DNA of 64,000 nt from Cordylochernes scorpioides (GCA_030710605.1 CP092877.1:73655970-73719969); one strand, 5' to 3'. Counted from the first letter of the stretch, positions 51,033 through 62,986 are shown. Numbers and translations are program-made. The notes: generated by a model from the sequence alone, not told the origin.

Positions 51033-51795
51033 ATATGAAAAAACAATAGAAAAAAATAAAAGATAAGTGGGTCAGGTGTTGATATTAAAAATAAAGAAGG
51101 CATCTCCTGACCACGAGCACATGTGATTTTTAGATGGCAGAGCGCCATCTAGTGGAGCAAAAATAAACTAAACGTTTATTTAACTTGCTCCGTGATATTT
51201 TGCCAACCCAATTTCTTGATAAATAAAAAAAAGCCATACACGAACGCGTTTTCGCGCTGTTGGCGCTCGTCAGCGTGGAGTAGGCTGTAACCACTGCGAC
51301 CAAAAAGAATTTTGGTCCCAATGGCTTCCCGAGAAATCAAGAAAAAGCACATGTGTTCGTGGTCAGGAGATGCCTTCTTTATTTTTAACTAGAGGGGTGA
51401 TCCTGGCTTCGCCCCGGGATTGACCCGTGTGCATATCTACCCGAGTGATATATATTTAGATAAGATTTTTTTTATAATTGTTTGTTATTAGCATTATCTA
51501 TTTGTTTGCATCAGCATAATTTAATCTAATCTTTGATAGAGGGCGCTGTTCGTGAGCTAAGTAGAATAATTTGAATATATAGTTTTAATAATTGATTTAT
51601 ATATTTTTTAAAATAGCCTATCGTGTTCCCCGTATTCTTTTACCTATGTATGGAAATTTTGGTTTGAATTAGTGAACTACTGCGAATTTGTATACCGGAC
51701 ATACAAACAAACAAACATACAAACATTGATTTATATATACATAGATATCAACACCTGACCCATTTATCTTTTATTTTTTCTATTGTTTTTTCATA
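51033..51795. mobile_element. MITE family B, full fold-back split by Helitron
   Basis: The left arm (51033-51125) contains ATAAGTGGGTCAGGTGTTGA and AAAGAAGGCATCTCCTGACC. The right arm is the inverse but interrupted by the Helitron at 51389-51745. The core holds GCGCTGTTGGCGCTCGTCAG and GTGGAGTAGGCTGTAACC. Arms exceed 90 bp; no coding region. Confidence 0.85.
51389..51745 (-). mobile_element. Non-autonomous Helitron, 357 bp
   Basis: On the minus strand it starts TCTATGTATATATAAATCAA and ends with a GC-rich hairpin (ATCCCGGGGCGAAGCCAGGAT-like) and CTAG. Removing it restores ATTTTTAATATCAACACC, the uninterrupted sequence at 47400-47420. It shares the 5' region (TAGTTCACTAATTCAAACC, CTTAGCTCACGAACAGCGCC) with the Helitron at 11947. 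Confidence 0.9.
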
Positions 51796-51804
51796 TATAT
51801 ATAT

Positions 51805-52130
51805 ATATATAAAGAAAAAAGACATCTCCTTATTGTGCAATTGAGAGTTGCTGACGGCTTGCGCCATCTATCGGAATAAATGTCAACTATTCGTTGATTT
51901 TTATTCACGAATTGGCCAAATACCCATCCTTAATTAATCAAGAAAAGCTAACCACGTACGCGTTTCGGGCTGTTATCCCTTGTCAGCATGGTACAAACTG
52001 TATCTCAACCCCTAAAACAAATTAAATCAACGTTTAGTTGATTTCTGTTCCACTAGATGGCGCTCTGCCATCTAAATAACGCTCATATTAGTGATCAGGA
52101 TATGCCTTTGTTTTTAATTCTTTATATATA
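51805..52130. mobile_element. MITE B-related element
   Basis: The left end GACATCTCCTTATTGTGCAA and right end GTGATCAGGATATGCCTTTG bracket a related core (AACCACGTACGCGTTTCGGG, CTTGTCAGCATGGTAC). It diverges from family B but has the same order of parts. Confidence 0.6.
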
Positions 52131-52154
52131 TATATATATATATTAATAGATATA

Positions 52155-52478
52155 TGTCATAATATATACTCTTCCAGGAATAATAAAGTAAACCTAGAGT
52201 CAGCCCAGAGAGAGACAGCAGCTAAAGTCCGGTCATTTGAGACACCAGCGACATTCCAGGGGGCGACCACAGGGCCTTTTCTTGGAACCTCGAGACGAAT
52301 TAGACAGTTGGTGATTGTGTGCGATACGAACGGCCGGCCGCTCAGCGGTGGCCGGTCCCGTCTCTCTCTCTCTCTCTCTGGTTGTCTGGGTTCCTCTTCC
52401 AACTTGTGGTGTGATTATTTCTCTTTCCCCACATTATTTTTATATTGTCACATTGAAAGTCGACAGGATCTTATCACA
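52155..52478 (+). mobile_element. Solo LTR, 324 bp (extended form)
   Basis: Same family as 47919: starts TGTCATAATATATACTCTTC and reaches ATATTGTCACA at 52452, where the short form stops. It then adds TTGAAAGTCGACAGGATC and TTATCACA before TATA. TATA also precedes it. The added segment contains the word found at the candidate primer-binding sites of E1 and E2. Confidence 0.8.
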
Positions 52479-53250
52479 TATATATTTATTATTTTATATA
52501 GAATAGAGAGGGAATTTGATAAGAAAAATGTGTAAGGTTAATAAAAGTAGAAAAATATTCAAGTAGGCAAGAGGGAAGAAATGAAAAATCAATAATCCAA
52601 AATCAATTTTCTATTTTAAGCCTAATGAGACCAAACGATAAAAAAAAACAACAACCACAGAGTTATTTACTTTTCCTTGAGACGTCATTAAGCTTAAATC
52701 TGTTTAAATTTATCCTTCGACAACACTGCATTTCACTAATCCATCAGTGAATAGCAAAAAAAAAAAAAAAAAAAAAAATTAATTGCAGACTTTTCCTTCC
52801 AATTTGTTATTTTAATCAAACGGCTATTAACTTCAAATAAAAAGTATCTAAAACTTATTTCTATTTAGGAAAGAAATAAATTATAGAGTTTTTGATTGAA
52901 GCATTTTCGTTAGAAATTGGGTTTTAAAAAAATAATAATTTTTCGAATTGTGTATTTATGTAGTTTGATGGAAGATAAAAATGGAAATTTTGTTGTTTTT
53001 TAGGTAATTGGTTTGAAAGACAGACATTTTATGTAAACAGTTTCTAGTTAGTTTTCTCAAAGTAACCAATTCTCAATGAAAGGGGTTAGAGCAAAGAAGA
53101 AATGCTTGTTAAAAAAAAAGGAAGAATCTCCTTCATTCTTAAAAGTTTTCGATATACATTTATGGAGAATATCAATTATAAAATACCATCTATATACTTA
53201 GCTACCTTTATATATCGCTTAATATTATAAATAGTTATTTTTTAAACATG
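52479..53250. other. Unassigned AT-rich spacer
   Basis: Contains a 25-A run near 52755. No gene. Confidence 0.4.
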
Positions 53251-53361
53251 CACTCATGGACAAAACTTAAGTTAGTTGTACCTTTTAGCATGTATATCGA
53301 GATTCAGACAATAACTTTGAAAGATATTACAGTGACCTTTAATGAAGATATACGAGATATA
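53251..53361 (-). mobile_element. Fragment of the 123-bp-unit TIR element
   Basis: Starts CACTCATGGACAAAACTTAA (the terminal repeat) and continues through less than one unit. Cut off by the next transposon at TA. Confidence 0.75.
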
Positions 53362-53833
53362 CAGGGTGATCCAAAAGTCCCGCACTATTTTAAAAATTAA
53401 TAACTCCGCGAATATTTGCGCTAGAGCAATGCGGTAAACACCATTGTGTTCAGGATGCAATGGGATTTTTTATGGCAAATAATGAAAAATTCGAAATTGA
53501 TTTTAGTTACAATTTTATTCGCCAGATGGCGCACTACCAGAATCAGAGATTCAGCGGCCAAATTGTTTGATAAATTGAAAAATATAACTGATCGACACGT
53601 ATTTTTCCTTTTTGAATACCAGGAAAGAACCCTAATAACATCAAATAACAAATTAATAAAACACCACTTCGCAAAAAGTATGAAGAATTGGTTAACGATT
53701 TTTAAATACAATCAGAGATATGTAAAATAGGTAAATGCAAATTAAACATGTAGCAAAAAAAAAGATATTTTAGATACGGTTTGTTTCCGAAGGTAATAAA
53801 TTTCTAATATTTTTAATTCAACTCTCTCTCAGT
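53362..53833 (-). mobile_element. Tc1/mariner-type terminal region, copy 1
   Basis: Starts CAGGGTGATCCAAAAGTCCC after TA. It is an inverted, nearly identical copy of 62516-62986, which forms the 3' end of a transposase-bearing element. Here only the terminal region is present. The antisense-looking frames on both strands are not supported as genes. Confidence 0.75.
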
Positions 53834-53899
53834 ATCGATTATATTTATTTTAATTCATTTGAAAAATATGTATCTATCTCTGATAATTTATTTTACTCT

Positions 53900-54150
53900 G
53901 GAATGCCGTTGTTGTTGTCGTGTCCAATAAAAAGCCTCAGATGTCTCCATGCATCTCCATCACAGCAGCAGCAATGTCCACTATCTTGGGTGTGTAAGGC
54001 TGCTGCTCTGGGTCTATGTCAATTTTCTGCAAGGCTGCGGCCATTGCTGGCTATGAGAATATGTGGGTAGGTGTAAGTTCCACACCAGGACAATTGTTGC
54101 ATGCCCTATAGGTTATTGTGCCATCTGGATGTATTGTTATTCCTTTATAG
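53900..54150 (-). mobile_element. Single-unit 3' end of the 113-bp retrotransposon
   Basis: One copy of the 113-bp unit plus the upstream coding end (minus strand CNNCPGVELTPTHIF). It shows the element before tandem growth. 5' truncation is at nearly the same base as at 1800. Confidence 0.75.
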
Positions 54151-54154
54151 TATT

Positions 54155-55990
54155 TGGTGAAAATTAATGGAAAAATTATACTCAGACGACTCACCTACCA
54201 CCCCGACACAAGAAATCTCTGACCAGAAGAACAATATGGATTTAGGAAAGGACATGGGACAATAGACCAACCCTTATTTTTCACACAAAAGGTAAAAGAT
54301 GCACAAAACAGAAAACCAACTAACCACACAATAGCTGCTTTTTAGACCTTACACAAGCTTTTGATAAGGTATGGAAAAACAAGTTAATTACAAAATTATA
54401 CAAACATTTCGAAATTGATGGAAAAGCTATCACTTGGATAAATGATTCCCTTAAAAATAGATGCATCAGGGTCAAATATAATAGCACTTTATCTAAAACC
54501 TTCAAATTGTATCAAGGATTACCACAAGGATCAGACCTTAGCCCAAATCTCTTCACCCAATTTATTGAAGGCATAGAAGAATTTTTTCTCATAAAACCGA
54601 TATTGGACTTTTCGCTGATGACATTATTCTATGGAGTAGCAACACTAACTGGAAAAAAGCTGAAAGAGATTTGAACAAGACTCTTCTCCACCTAGAAAAA
54701 TTTGCTAATAAACATAAATTAGAATTTAACCCCCAAAAATCTGAAACCTGTCTTTTTACTACCGATAAGAAACTATACAAAATAAGACCAAATATTATTC
54801 TGAAAGAACAACAATTGCAATATAATAAACATCCTAAATATCTCGGCTACACCCTGGATCCAGAAATTAACTCCAGTAAACATATTGAAGGAGTTGTTAG
54901 AAAAGGAAGAGACCGACTAAAAATCTTGAAATATATTTCAGGAAGAGTGGGGAGCTGAAGCAACAACACTAAAATTAACTTACACATCTCTAATGAGACC
55001 TATCTTGGAATATGGATATCAAATCAATGGTACATCATCTGAAACAAATCTAAAATCACTGGAAAGGATACAACTAAATGCAGCTAGAATTATTACAGGT
55101 CTTCGAAATACCTGCCCTAATAATATTGTACTTTACGAGGCAGACATTATGCCCTTAAAGGGTAGAAGAAGCTTCAATCTGCCAAAATATATAAACAAAA
55201 TCAAGAGTTATGAAAACAAACACAGAACCTCCAATTGCATACTTAATTGGGAATCCAATATAAGACTCAAAAAAGAAGGCCAGCTCCACCTGGCCAAAAG
55301 AAATGGATTTTTAAAATATAATGTGGAAAAATATTATTTAGCAGAAAAAATATCCCAATGCGAATCACTAACAAAATGTTATTTTTAATGCCACTTTAAA
55401 TGAACCCACCAACAAACAATACCAAAATCCAGAATACTTAAAACAATTATCATTAGAAATAATTAATAACATTCCTAAAAATGCAATAACTCTCTATACC
55501 GATGGTAGCAGAGACGAGTTGGAACACACACGAGTTGGCAGTGGCTTCTCATTAAAACCACAAATGGCAATGAGAAAATAAACAGAAGAAACCCAGATTT
55601 TTGCTCAGTCTTCAGATTAGAACTTATAGCCATCTATGAAGTCTTAAAATCCATCAGAAACACTAAAAATCACGATATATGGATTCTTACTGATAGTAGA
55701 AGTGCAATACAACACTTGAGTCACACAAGGGAACTTAGAGACAAAGTAAGCAGGAACATAATTGGTTATCTCCAAAAACTCTCAATACCTCAAAAATTCA
55801 CCTTCAATGGATACCCTTACTTGTTAGCATTGAAGGCAATGAAGCTGCTGATGCGCTAGCGAAAAAAGGCACAAAAGAAACCTTGCTACAGAAAAATAAA
55901 CTTACTTTTAAAGAAATAGAAACAGTAGCAAAACAAAAATAAACAAGAACTGGAGGATCCCACCTAAGCACAGTTGGTACACCCTAGAAG
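54155..55990 (+). pseudogene. I-like non-LTR retrotransposon ORF2
   Basis: Order seen: RT fingers/palm (EEQYGFRKGHGTIDQPLFF, then AFDKVWKNKL), LYQGLPQGSDLSPNLF near 54510, FADDIILWS after a frameshift near 54600, thumb (LEYGYQINGTSS, ARIITGLRNTCP), and an RNase H domain (LYTDGSRDE near 55490, RLELIAIYE, LTDSRSAIQHL, EGNEAADALAKKG). An RNase H after RT fits the I group. Frameshifts occur near 54345, 54600, 54960, 55390, 55560 and 55830, and the endonuclease is missing. A dead copy. Confidence 0.82.
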
Positions 55991-56236
55991 CAGATGGCCA
56001 CCCAGACCTTTCGGTCCACAAGCCGGCATCCGAAGCATGCACTTCGCTGCTATTCTGTTCAACTCATAAGCCAAGTAACGATATCCAAGCTAGTGCTTGG
56101 ACATTGTACCTGGAAACACCACCTCCCAGACAACGTGTCTGGAAGGATTTCTATACCGGTGGCCTTTAATCACAGCAAAAGAGGACACTATCTACTGTGT
56201 CCAGCAGGGGAGGCGGCCCCCGGTCGACTCTGTTCA

Positions 56237-58530
56237 CTAACAGCTGAGGAAAAGCTCAGCTGCCACGTCGTGGGCTTTCTCAAGAAGCTTGCTGTGATTT
56301 CTCAGCAGCTTACTCTCGATCGCGCCCCTCGCCCTCCTTCTCTCTTCCTGCACTCCCACTACCCTTGGACAATCCAAGACGTAGTGGCGTGCATCCACAT
56401 CCCTTTCTTCATAGACGCAATCAGGGTTTCTCTTAATTTTAAATCTGTGGAGACTCCTGGGAAAAGGCCCATGTCCCGAACTACCCTAAGGAATTTGTGG
56501 GACATTACCTTACAGAGGTACTTGGGTGTTGTTACCCAATTGAATATACCTCTCTCCCCTTCACACTGTTCCTCCATCTGTCCAACCATAAGTCCTGGAC
56601 GTGCCCCCTGATCCTCCTATAAACTTCTTTCTTGGTCACTGGGGTCCTCAGTGATCTATCTCTAAAGCATCCTGCCTTAGTGAGCCTGTCTGCGAACTCA
56701 TTACCTTCTATGAGGCTGTGTCTCCTAACCCAATAGAGCTCCGGAGCCCGCGTTGTCATCTCCAGCTCCTGGATTATTTGATGCGCGAATTGCCCTTTCA
56801 CCAGATTGATGGCGACGAGGGCCGACATACAATCTGAATAGAGGCGGTCCGGGCTGAAGTTCTTCTCGGCACACACTCTGAGGGCTACCCTGATCGCAAC
56901 CAGCTCGGCTGAAAAGACCAATTCGTCCACTCTGAGTGTTAAGCTCTCTGAAGATCAGCTCTCCATTAGTGAAAATCACTACTTCAGTTCCAGTATTGGT
57001 TCCAGACTCACTACCATCAGTGAAAACCTCCGTGCCAATCCCTGTCGGCCCTCCAGGACTCCAATTCCACTTTGGCAACCACTGCGGAGGCTTCCTTGGG
57101 GGGTCCCTCTTCCATTCCAGGGCACCCGCTTCAAGTTCCAGGGCATCTTCCCTGTTCTCCCAGATCTTCTGTCTGATGGTCTCCTCCTCTAGTTTCAATC
57201 CCAGGGGAATAAGCCCAGCGAGGACCAAAAAGGCCTCACTGCTGGTAGTGCGATATCCCCCTGTGATTCTGAGTGCCGCTGTCCTCCGCACGCTCTCTAG
57301 AGTTTTTGCCACCTTCTGATCCCTGTTATAGCAGGATTGGCTCGACACAGGAGAGGAAGAGGTTCCTAAAAATAGTACCCTCCTTCCCCCCTTCCCCCCC
57401 CCTGTTGAGAGCCAACCAGGGCAGGCCTGCACAACGCCTCCCTGCCTCTCGCCACCATCTCCTCCGCCTGGTATTGCCAACCCATCTTGTCATCAATGAC
57501 CACCCCCATGACTACCCTCCGTCCTTTCATCCGGATAGCCGGCTTGTGCTCCCATTTGATCCCTTTCCTTTTAGTTCTTATGTCCCTAGGTTTAAAGCTG
57601 AGGGCTTTAGTTTTGGAGACATTGAACTTAAGGCCAGAGTCATGGGCCCAATTCGAGAGGATTTGGAGAGAAGCTTCAACACACTTCTCAGCTTTCACTC
57701 TTGAAGCAGCCTCAATGATGAGGAACTGGTCGTCAGCATAGAGAACCAGCCTGGCTCCCTCAGGGAGCTCCTCCTGGAAAACGGTGTTTACCAGGATATT
57801 CCACAGAATAGGTCCGCAGCAAGAGCCCTGGGGGCAACCCCTAGCACAGTTTCTTTCCAACTTCCGCCCACCAAAACTGAGGCTAATCCGTCTATCCCTC
57901 AGGAAGTCACGAACCAAGCTGCACAAATTATCAGGACAACCCATGTTCATCAAATTTCTCATCAGCTTGTTCCAGCTCATGGAATTGAACGCACCATCAA
58001 TGTCCAGGGCCACGAAAAGAACCCAAGCACCCTTATTTAAGCCCATCTCAACCCCCTCTAACACCTCGTTCAGAGCTGTGGTTGTGGAGTTCCCTTCCCT
58101 AAAACCATGTTGGAAAGAGGAAAGGAGCTCATTACTCTCTAGCCAGTGCTTCAGTCGCTGAGCTAGTAGGCTATCCAGGACCATACCTAGGCACACTAGT
58201 AAAGAAAGCGGATGATAATCATTAGGAGAATTACCCTTTCTACCAGACTTTTCGAGAAGCACTACTCGAGCAACCTTCCATGCCTCAGGAAAAGTACCAG
58301 TGTCCAGACACCTATTGAAAAACCTGGCAAGAAGTGATGGGTGCATTCTTAACAGGGCTTTCACGACCGTGTTATCGATCCCTTCGGGACCAGGAGATTC
58401 CCTTTTCCCGAACTTGAAAGCCGTCAGTTTCACCTCATTCTCAGAAAAGGGCGGATCCACCAAACCACAAGTGTTCAGAGAGATCTCGTCCTCTGGTTCC
58501 TCGTTTCCGAAGTGCCGATCCAAGTTGTTT
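56237..58530 (-). pseudogene. R1-like non-LTR retrotransposon ORF2
   Basis: On the minus strand the first frame (58523 to 57366) holds the reverse transcriptase: GPEGIDNTVVKALL, NDYHPLSLLVCLGMVLD, FQHGFREGNSTTTAL, ALDIDGAFNSMSW, RGCPQGSCCGPILWN and the catalytic YADDQFL. The second (57480 to 56725) has TAALRITGGYRTTSSEA, and RNase H begins at VFTDGSESG. The third (56930 to 56532) continues with FSAELVAIRVAL, LYSDCMSALVA and EGNEFADRLTKAG. The last segment has a Cys/His finger (...DARHYVLDCP) and stops at 56237. Three frameshifts and a missing endonuclease make it a pseudogene. R1-type RT is mostly reported from arthropods. Confidence 0.85.
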
Positions 58531-58867
58531 TTATTTTATCTTCTGCTTTCGAGCGAGAAGGTCTAGAACACATTATCTCTGAATTTTCTCATTGTTGGTG
58601 GATGGAACAGCACCAGTGATTATTTTGGCCGCTTTTGCTTGAACACTGTCTAGTCTTACTTTTAGTGATGAGCTTGAGGGAGCCCAGACCGGTGTTGCAT
58701 ATTCCATTATCGGTTTTATTAAGGTGATATATGTTGTTCTAAGAATTCTAGGTTTTTCTTCCCAATTTGTTCCACATAGCCATCTCAGAATGTTTAGTTT
58801 TCTGGTAGCTATATTTTAGGTGCTAATTATGTGTTTTGAAAATTCCAATTCCTCATCAATGACAGTT

Positions 58868-59142
58868 AAAATAATTTTATTGCCATCTTGTCAATACATA
58901 CAACGTGCACAGTCTGCACTATTTTAAAAAGATAATATGCATTATATACACTATGTACAATGAATATGGCGCCTCTGCCAGCGCTGCAGAGTTTGATGGA
59001 GAATCGCCAGTGGGTCTCCAGCAACACCACGCATTTTCGATCTACGATGAAAACGTAGATCGCGGACTTCGCCGCTTAGGAGATGGTGATGGCGTGGTCC
59101 TCGAGACCAACTGGAAAGATCCAGGACTGCAGTATCACACCT
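58868..59142 (-). mobile_element. Insertion inside the RT pseudogene
   Basis: The RT peptide RNPKYLGV resumes as VIDEELEFSKHI on the other side of this 275-bp block. On the minus strand the block ends GGCAATAAAATTATTTTA, an A/T-rich 3' end. It contains GTAGATCGAAAATGCGTGG and an inverse GATCTACGATG. Class unknown; no target duplication found. Confidence 0.5.
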
Positions 59143-60544
59143 AGGTATTTTGGATTTCTAATTTTATCAATTATATGTTTGTTTATGTTTATTTTGTGGT
59201 TATATTTATGCCTTTTTCCCTGTCAGTGGAGAAGACGCATAGGTTTGGTTTTATTGGGTTTATGGTCATTTGGAGTTCCATCGCCCACTTCTCCAGTCCT
59301 CTCATTGATGTGTTCAGTATTTTTTACGATTTTTCTATGCTGCTACTTGTGTGCCATATGGCTATATCGTCTGCATAACAGGCAACCTTTGAGTCTTCAG
59401 TGAGGTAAGGATGGATGTCGTTAATATATAGCAGATAGAGTAGAGGACTGAGCACAGATCCCTGAGTTACACCAGCTCATGTTCTTCCTTCCTTGGAAAA
59501 TTCTCCATTGACCCAAACCCTTAACCTTCTTCCCCTTAAGAAGTCTGCAATCCAGGTTAAGGTTTTTCCTCTTACTCCGATGCTGTGCAGCTTTTCACGT
59601 AATTTCTCCCTCCATACTCGATCAAAAGCTGAGGTCATATCAAGGATTATAGCCGTGGTCTTCTTTGGCGGTTTTTCCTGGAAAGAATCTATTATTGATT
59701 GACAGAAGTAGAACAGTTGATCAGTCGTACAGTGCTGGGATCTATAGGCAGTTTGGTAGAGGTTTATTTTATTTTTGTTAGTGAGCCAGACTATGAGCCT
59801 AGAGTGGATAATTCGTTCTGTTATTTTACAAAGTATGCTGGTGAGAGCAATTGGCCGATAGTTCTTGGATTCCTTGGCATCTTTGTTTGGATTCAGTATT
59901 GGCACAGTAATTGATATCTTCCAATTCTTTGGTAGTTTACCAGTTTACCATGAAATGTTTAGTATTCGTAGGAGTTGTTTATTAGCTTTGTCTTCAAAGT
60001 GTTTAATCATTTGACCAAACATTAGATTATCTCTTGGTGACCTCTTGGATTTTTTTATTGATGAGTTTAGCTCATTCAGAGTGAAGTCTTTCGAGAAAAT
60101 ATCTTGTTGATGGAAGTTTCTTGCTTGTTTAACTAACTGGTTTATATTATTTTTAGAGTCCTGTCTTCATTCGTATAGTTGAGCATGGAAGTGCTTGAAA
60201 TATATTCAGCAATTATGTTAGCCATCTGTTTGTTCTCGTTTTCTCGCTGTTCTATTCATATCGGTTAGAGTATTGGAGAATTGGTGTTGGTTTTGATTGT
60301 TTTCTAACACTCTAATCATATTCCAGTGTTGGCTGTCCTTTCTTGGATCCATTTTTTCGCAGAAATCTGCCATTTTTCTTGTTTGCATATCCAAATTTCT
60401 TGTTCTATTTTGTGATTAATTTCAATGTGTTCCTTTCTCTTTTCTTCTGTTTTATTTTTTAAAGAAGTTCATTGATATTGTCTCTCTCTGAAATCATTGC
60501 CTCGAGGTTGTGGTTCTTCCAGTGAGGTTGTGGGTGGCATGGAA

Positions 60545-60900
60545 TTCTAGGCGGAGTCAGATAACAAATTATTTATTGTAAAATCAACTTTTAATTACAT
60601 TTATTTATACAAATTATCAGAAGGGTTAAATTGGTGTATACTACATGTTGAAGTTATTTTTGTTTATATGTGTGTGTGGTCAAATATCATTTCTAGATTA
60701 TATAATGTTAGACATATGTGCTTGATATATTATAGATAAATATTTACATTTCATATTATTTATGATTTATATTTAGAATGATGTATAATTATTTTATAAG
60801 CATTATATATTTATAAGATGAATAATTTTAATATTTAAATTGAATAGTTATTAGACAAATTAAAACTTATAATGAAAATAGGAAAAGTTAATATTTGGGA
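60545..60900. mobile_element. AT-rich insertion inside the retrotransposon
   Basis: The coding sequence breaks after IPRGRRKDLRIPC and resumes with PHWKNHNLEAMISERD. The 350-bp AT-rich block between is not coding. Its ends and class were not resolved. Confidence 0.45.
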
Positions 60901-61399
60901 GCCGCTACAAGGTATCCGCAGGTCTTTACGTCTACCTCTAGGTATCGATGATTTTGCAGCTTTTGATATATTCGAAGAGAAGTTTTCCAAGTTTTTGTTA
61001 AGCGTTCTGTAATTCAATTTTTCGTTGCACAGTTCTTCAAGCTCTTCTGTGAATTTTTTCAAGTCAGCTTTCCTAAAGTTCCATGTTCTTTTATTCTATT
61101 GGACATTCTCAATTTTGAAGTTTAGGGTTGTTAAAATTCGTCGGTGGTCACTGATTGCACCTCTCAGGATTTTCCATTGTGTTGTGGGTGCGATGTTGAA
61201 ATTTATCGCTGTGATGTCTTTTGCGGATTCTGTGCCTGTGGACTTGAATAGATAGGTGTTCACTCCCTTATTTAATGGTGTAAGGTCGAGGTCGGTGACC
61301 TTTGTTATCCTGGACAGATGATCCCCAAGTTGAACTTTTGGCGTTAAAATCGCCGTGTATGATTGTGATATCCGAAGAGGCTTCACTTAATGTATATAT

Positions 61400-62090
61400 T
61401 GTGTGTACCCATACAAAATTCAAAGATATAACGAACTGAGAGTTGGCGATTTTGAGATGCGTCAAGAATTCGCTGCATGGGTTTTCCGGCAAATTGATAG
61501 TGATGAAAACTGGCTGTCGAATGTTCTGTGGACAGATGATGCTCACTTTTCTCTAAACGGAGAATTTAACATTCAAAACAGCCGCTTTTGGACAACAGAA
61601 AACCCTAGGATTTTTACAGAAATGCCACTTTATCAGCCTAGCGTTACAGTTTTGTGTGGGTTCACTTCTTCTTTTATTATTGGGCCATTTTTCTTTGAAA
61701 AATCAATGGAAGAACTTTTAAAACCGTTTTTGTAATTGGTGAACGTTATATTCAACTTTTGAGAGAAAAGGGTATTCCCATATTGCAGGGAAAAAGCACT
61801 AAGCGAAATAACATTCATGAAAGTTGGAGGACCTCCTCATATCTCCCGCGGTGCCAAACAATTGCTGAAGGATACGTTCGGTGAAATTCGTGGGATAAGT
61901 CGCCATATACCAGTGGCCTCCAAGATCACCAGACTTGACGCCTTGGCCATGTTGAAGGCTTCTATCAGATGGCACCTTTTATCAATTTCAACAGATATGT
62001 TATTTAATGCTGTCCATTCTGTCATTTATCGTCTGCAGGCGGTGATTGAGAATGAAGGGTGCTACATTGAGCAAGGATTGTGACCTAATA
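61400..62090 (+). pseudogene. Tc1/mariner-type transposase, broken
   Basis: 61403-61735 reads DENWLSNVLWTDDAHFSLNG, NIQNSRFWTTENP and GPFFFEKSM, the first catalytic-aspartate region and following strands of IS630/Tc1/mariner-type transposases. In another frame 61817-62083 reads GGPPHISRGAKQLLKDTFGE and RGISRHIPVAS, where DGAPPH is expected. The second catalytic Asp is replaced in VGGPPH, and the third region (SPDL) is corrupted. The N-terminal DNA-binding part is missing. It interrupts the endonuclease of the retrotransposon to its right. Confidence 0.75.
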
Positions 62091-62515
62091 CAAGAGAGAA
62101 GGCAGTTACCTCATGTGTTATATAAGCTGCCATGAATTATATTATCTACCAATATTTTGCAGCTCTTTGTGTTGGGATATGGGGATAATAAATGCTGTCC
62201 TCATATCTTTACTTTTTTTTTTTGTGAACAGTAATTTTTTGTTTGTCATTTGCTCACATATTATGTCGTGCAAACCAGAGTGTTATAACTTCTCGAATAA
62301 CACTGTTACACACCATTTTTCCCCTTATGTTTAGTTTTTCGCTCATTAGAAGAAATAGCATAAGGAATATTTTCTGTACACCAATAACTTTAGAAATTTT
62401 GTTCAAAAAAATAATACAAAATGATTTTACTAACACGTTTTTCAACGCAAAAGGTCGATTTGAAAAATATTTTTATTTGAGGGAACACATTCTTTAAAAT
62501 TGTGTTCAGTATGAG

Positions 62516-62986
62516 AGAGAGTTGAATTAAAAATATTAGAAATTTATTATCTTCGGAAACAAACCGTATCTAAAATATCAATTTTTTTTTTGCTACATGT
62601 TTTAATTTGCATTTACCTATTTTACATATCTCTGATTGTATTTAAAAATCGTTAACCAATTCTTCATACTTTTGGCGAAGTGGTGTTTAATTAATTTGTT
62701 ATTTGATATTATTAGGGTTCTTTCCTGGTATTCAAAAAGGAAAAATACGTGTCGATCAGTTATATTTTTCAATTTATCAAACAATTTGGCCGCTGAATCT
62801 CTTATTCTGGTAGTGCGCCATCTGGCGAATAAAATTGTAACTAAAATCAATTTCGAATTTTTCATTATTTGCCATAAAAAAATCCCATTGCATCCTGAAC
62901 ACAATGGTGTTTACCGCATTGCTCTAGCGCAAATATTCGCGGAGTTATTAATTTTTAAAATAGTGCGGGACTTTTGGATCACCCTG
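62516..62986 (+). mobile_element. Tc1/mariner-type terminal region, copy 2
   Basis: The 3' end of the element that carries the broken transposase. It ends GGGACTTTTGGATCACCCTG before TATA and is the inverted twin of 53362-53833. 62091-62515 between is AT-rich untranslated sequence. Confidence 0.75.

Larger units (their letters stand above)
58540..61395 (-). pseudogene. I/Jockey-like non-LTR retrotransposon ORF2
   Basis: On the minus strand, starting at the right: endonuclease remnant (HGDFNAKSSTWGS, later AISDHRRILTTLNF), a linker, then reverse transcriptase (NYRPIALTSILCKITERII, AFDRVWREKL, TQGSVLSPLLY, CYADDIAIWHT near 59370) and thumb (IMEYATPVWAPSSS). The endonuclease is cut at about 61395 by a Tc1/mariner-type insertion, and the RT is interrupted at 58868-59142 and 60545-60900. 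Stops and frameshifts occur. No RNase H is seen before the R1-like element begins. Confidence 0.8.

Noticed and set aside
55994-57741. Plus-strand frames of 125-205 codons opposite the R1-like element
   Set aside because: They are antisense to clear reverse-transcriptase and RNase H motifs on the minus strand.
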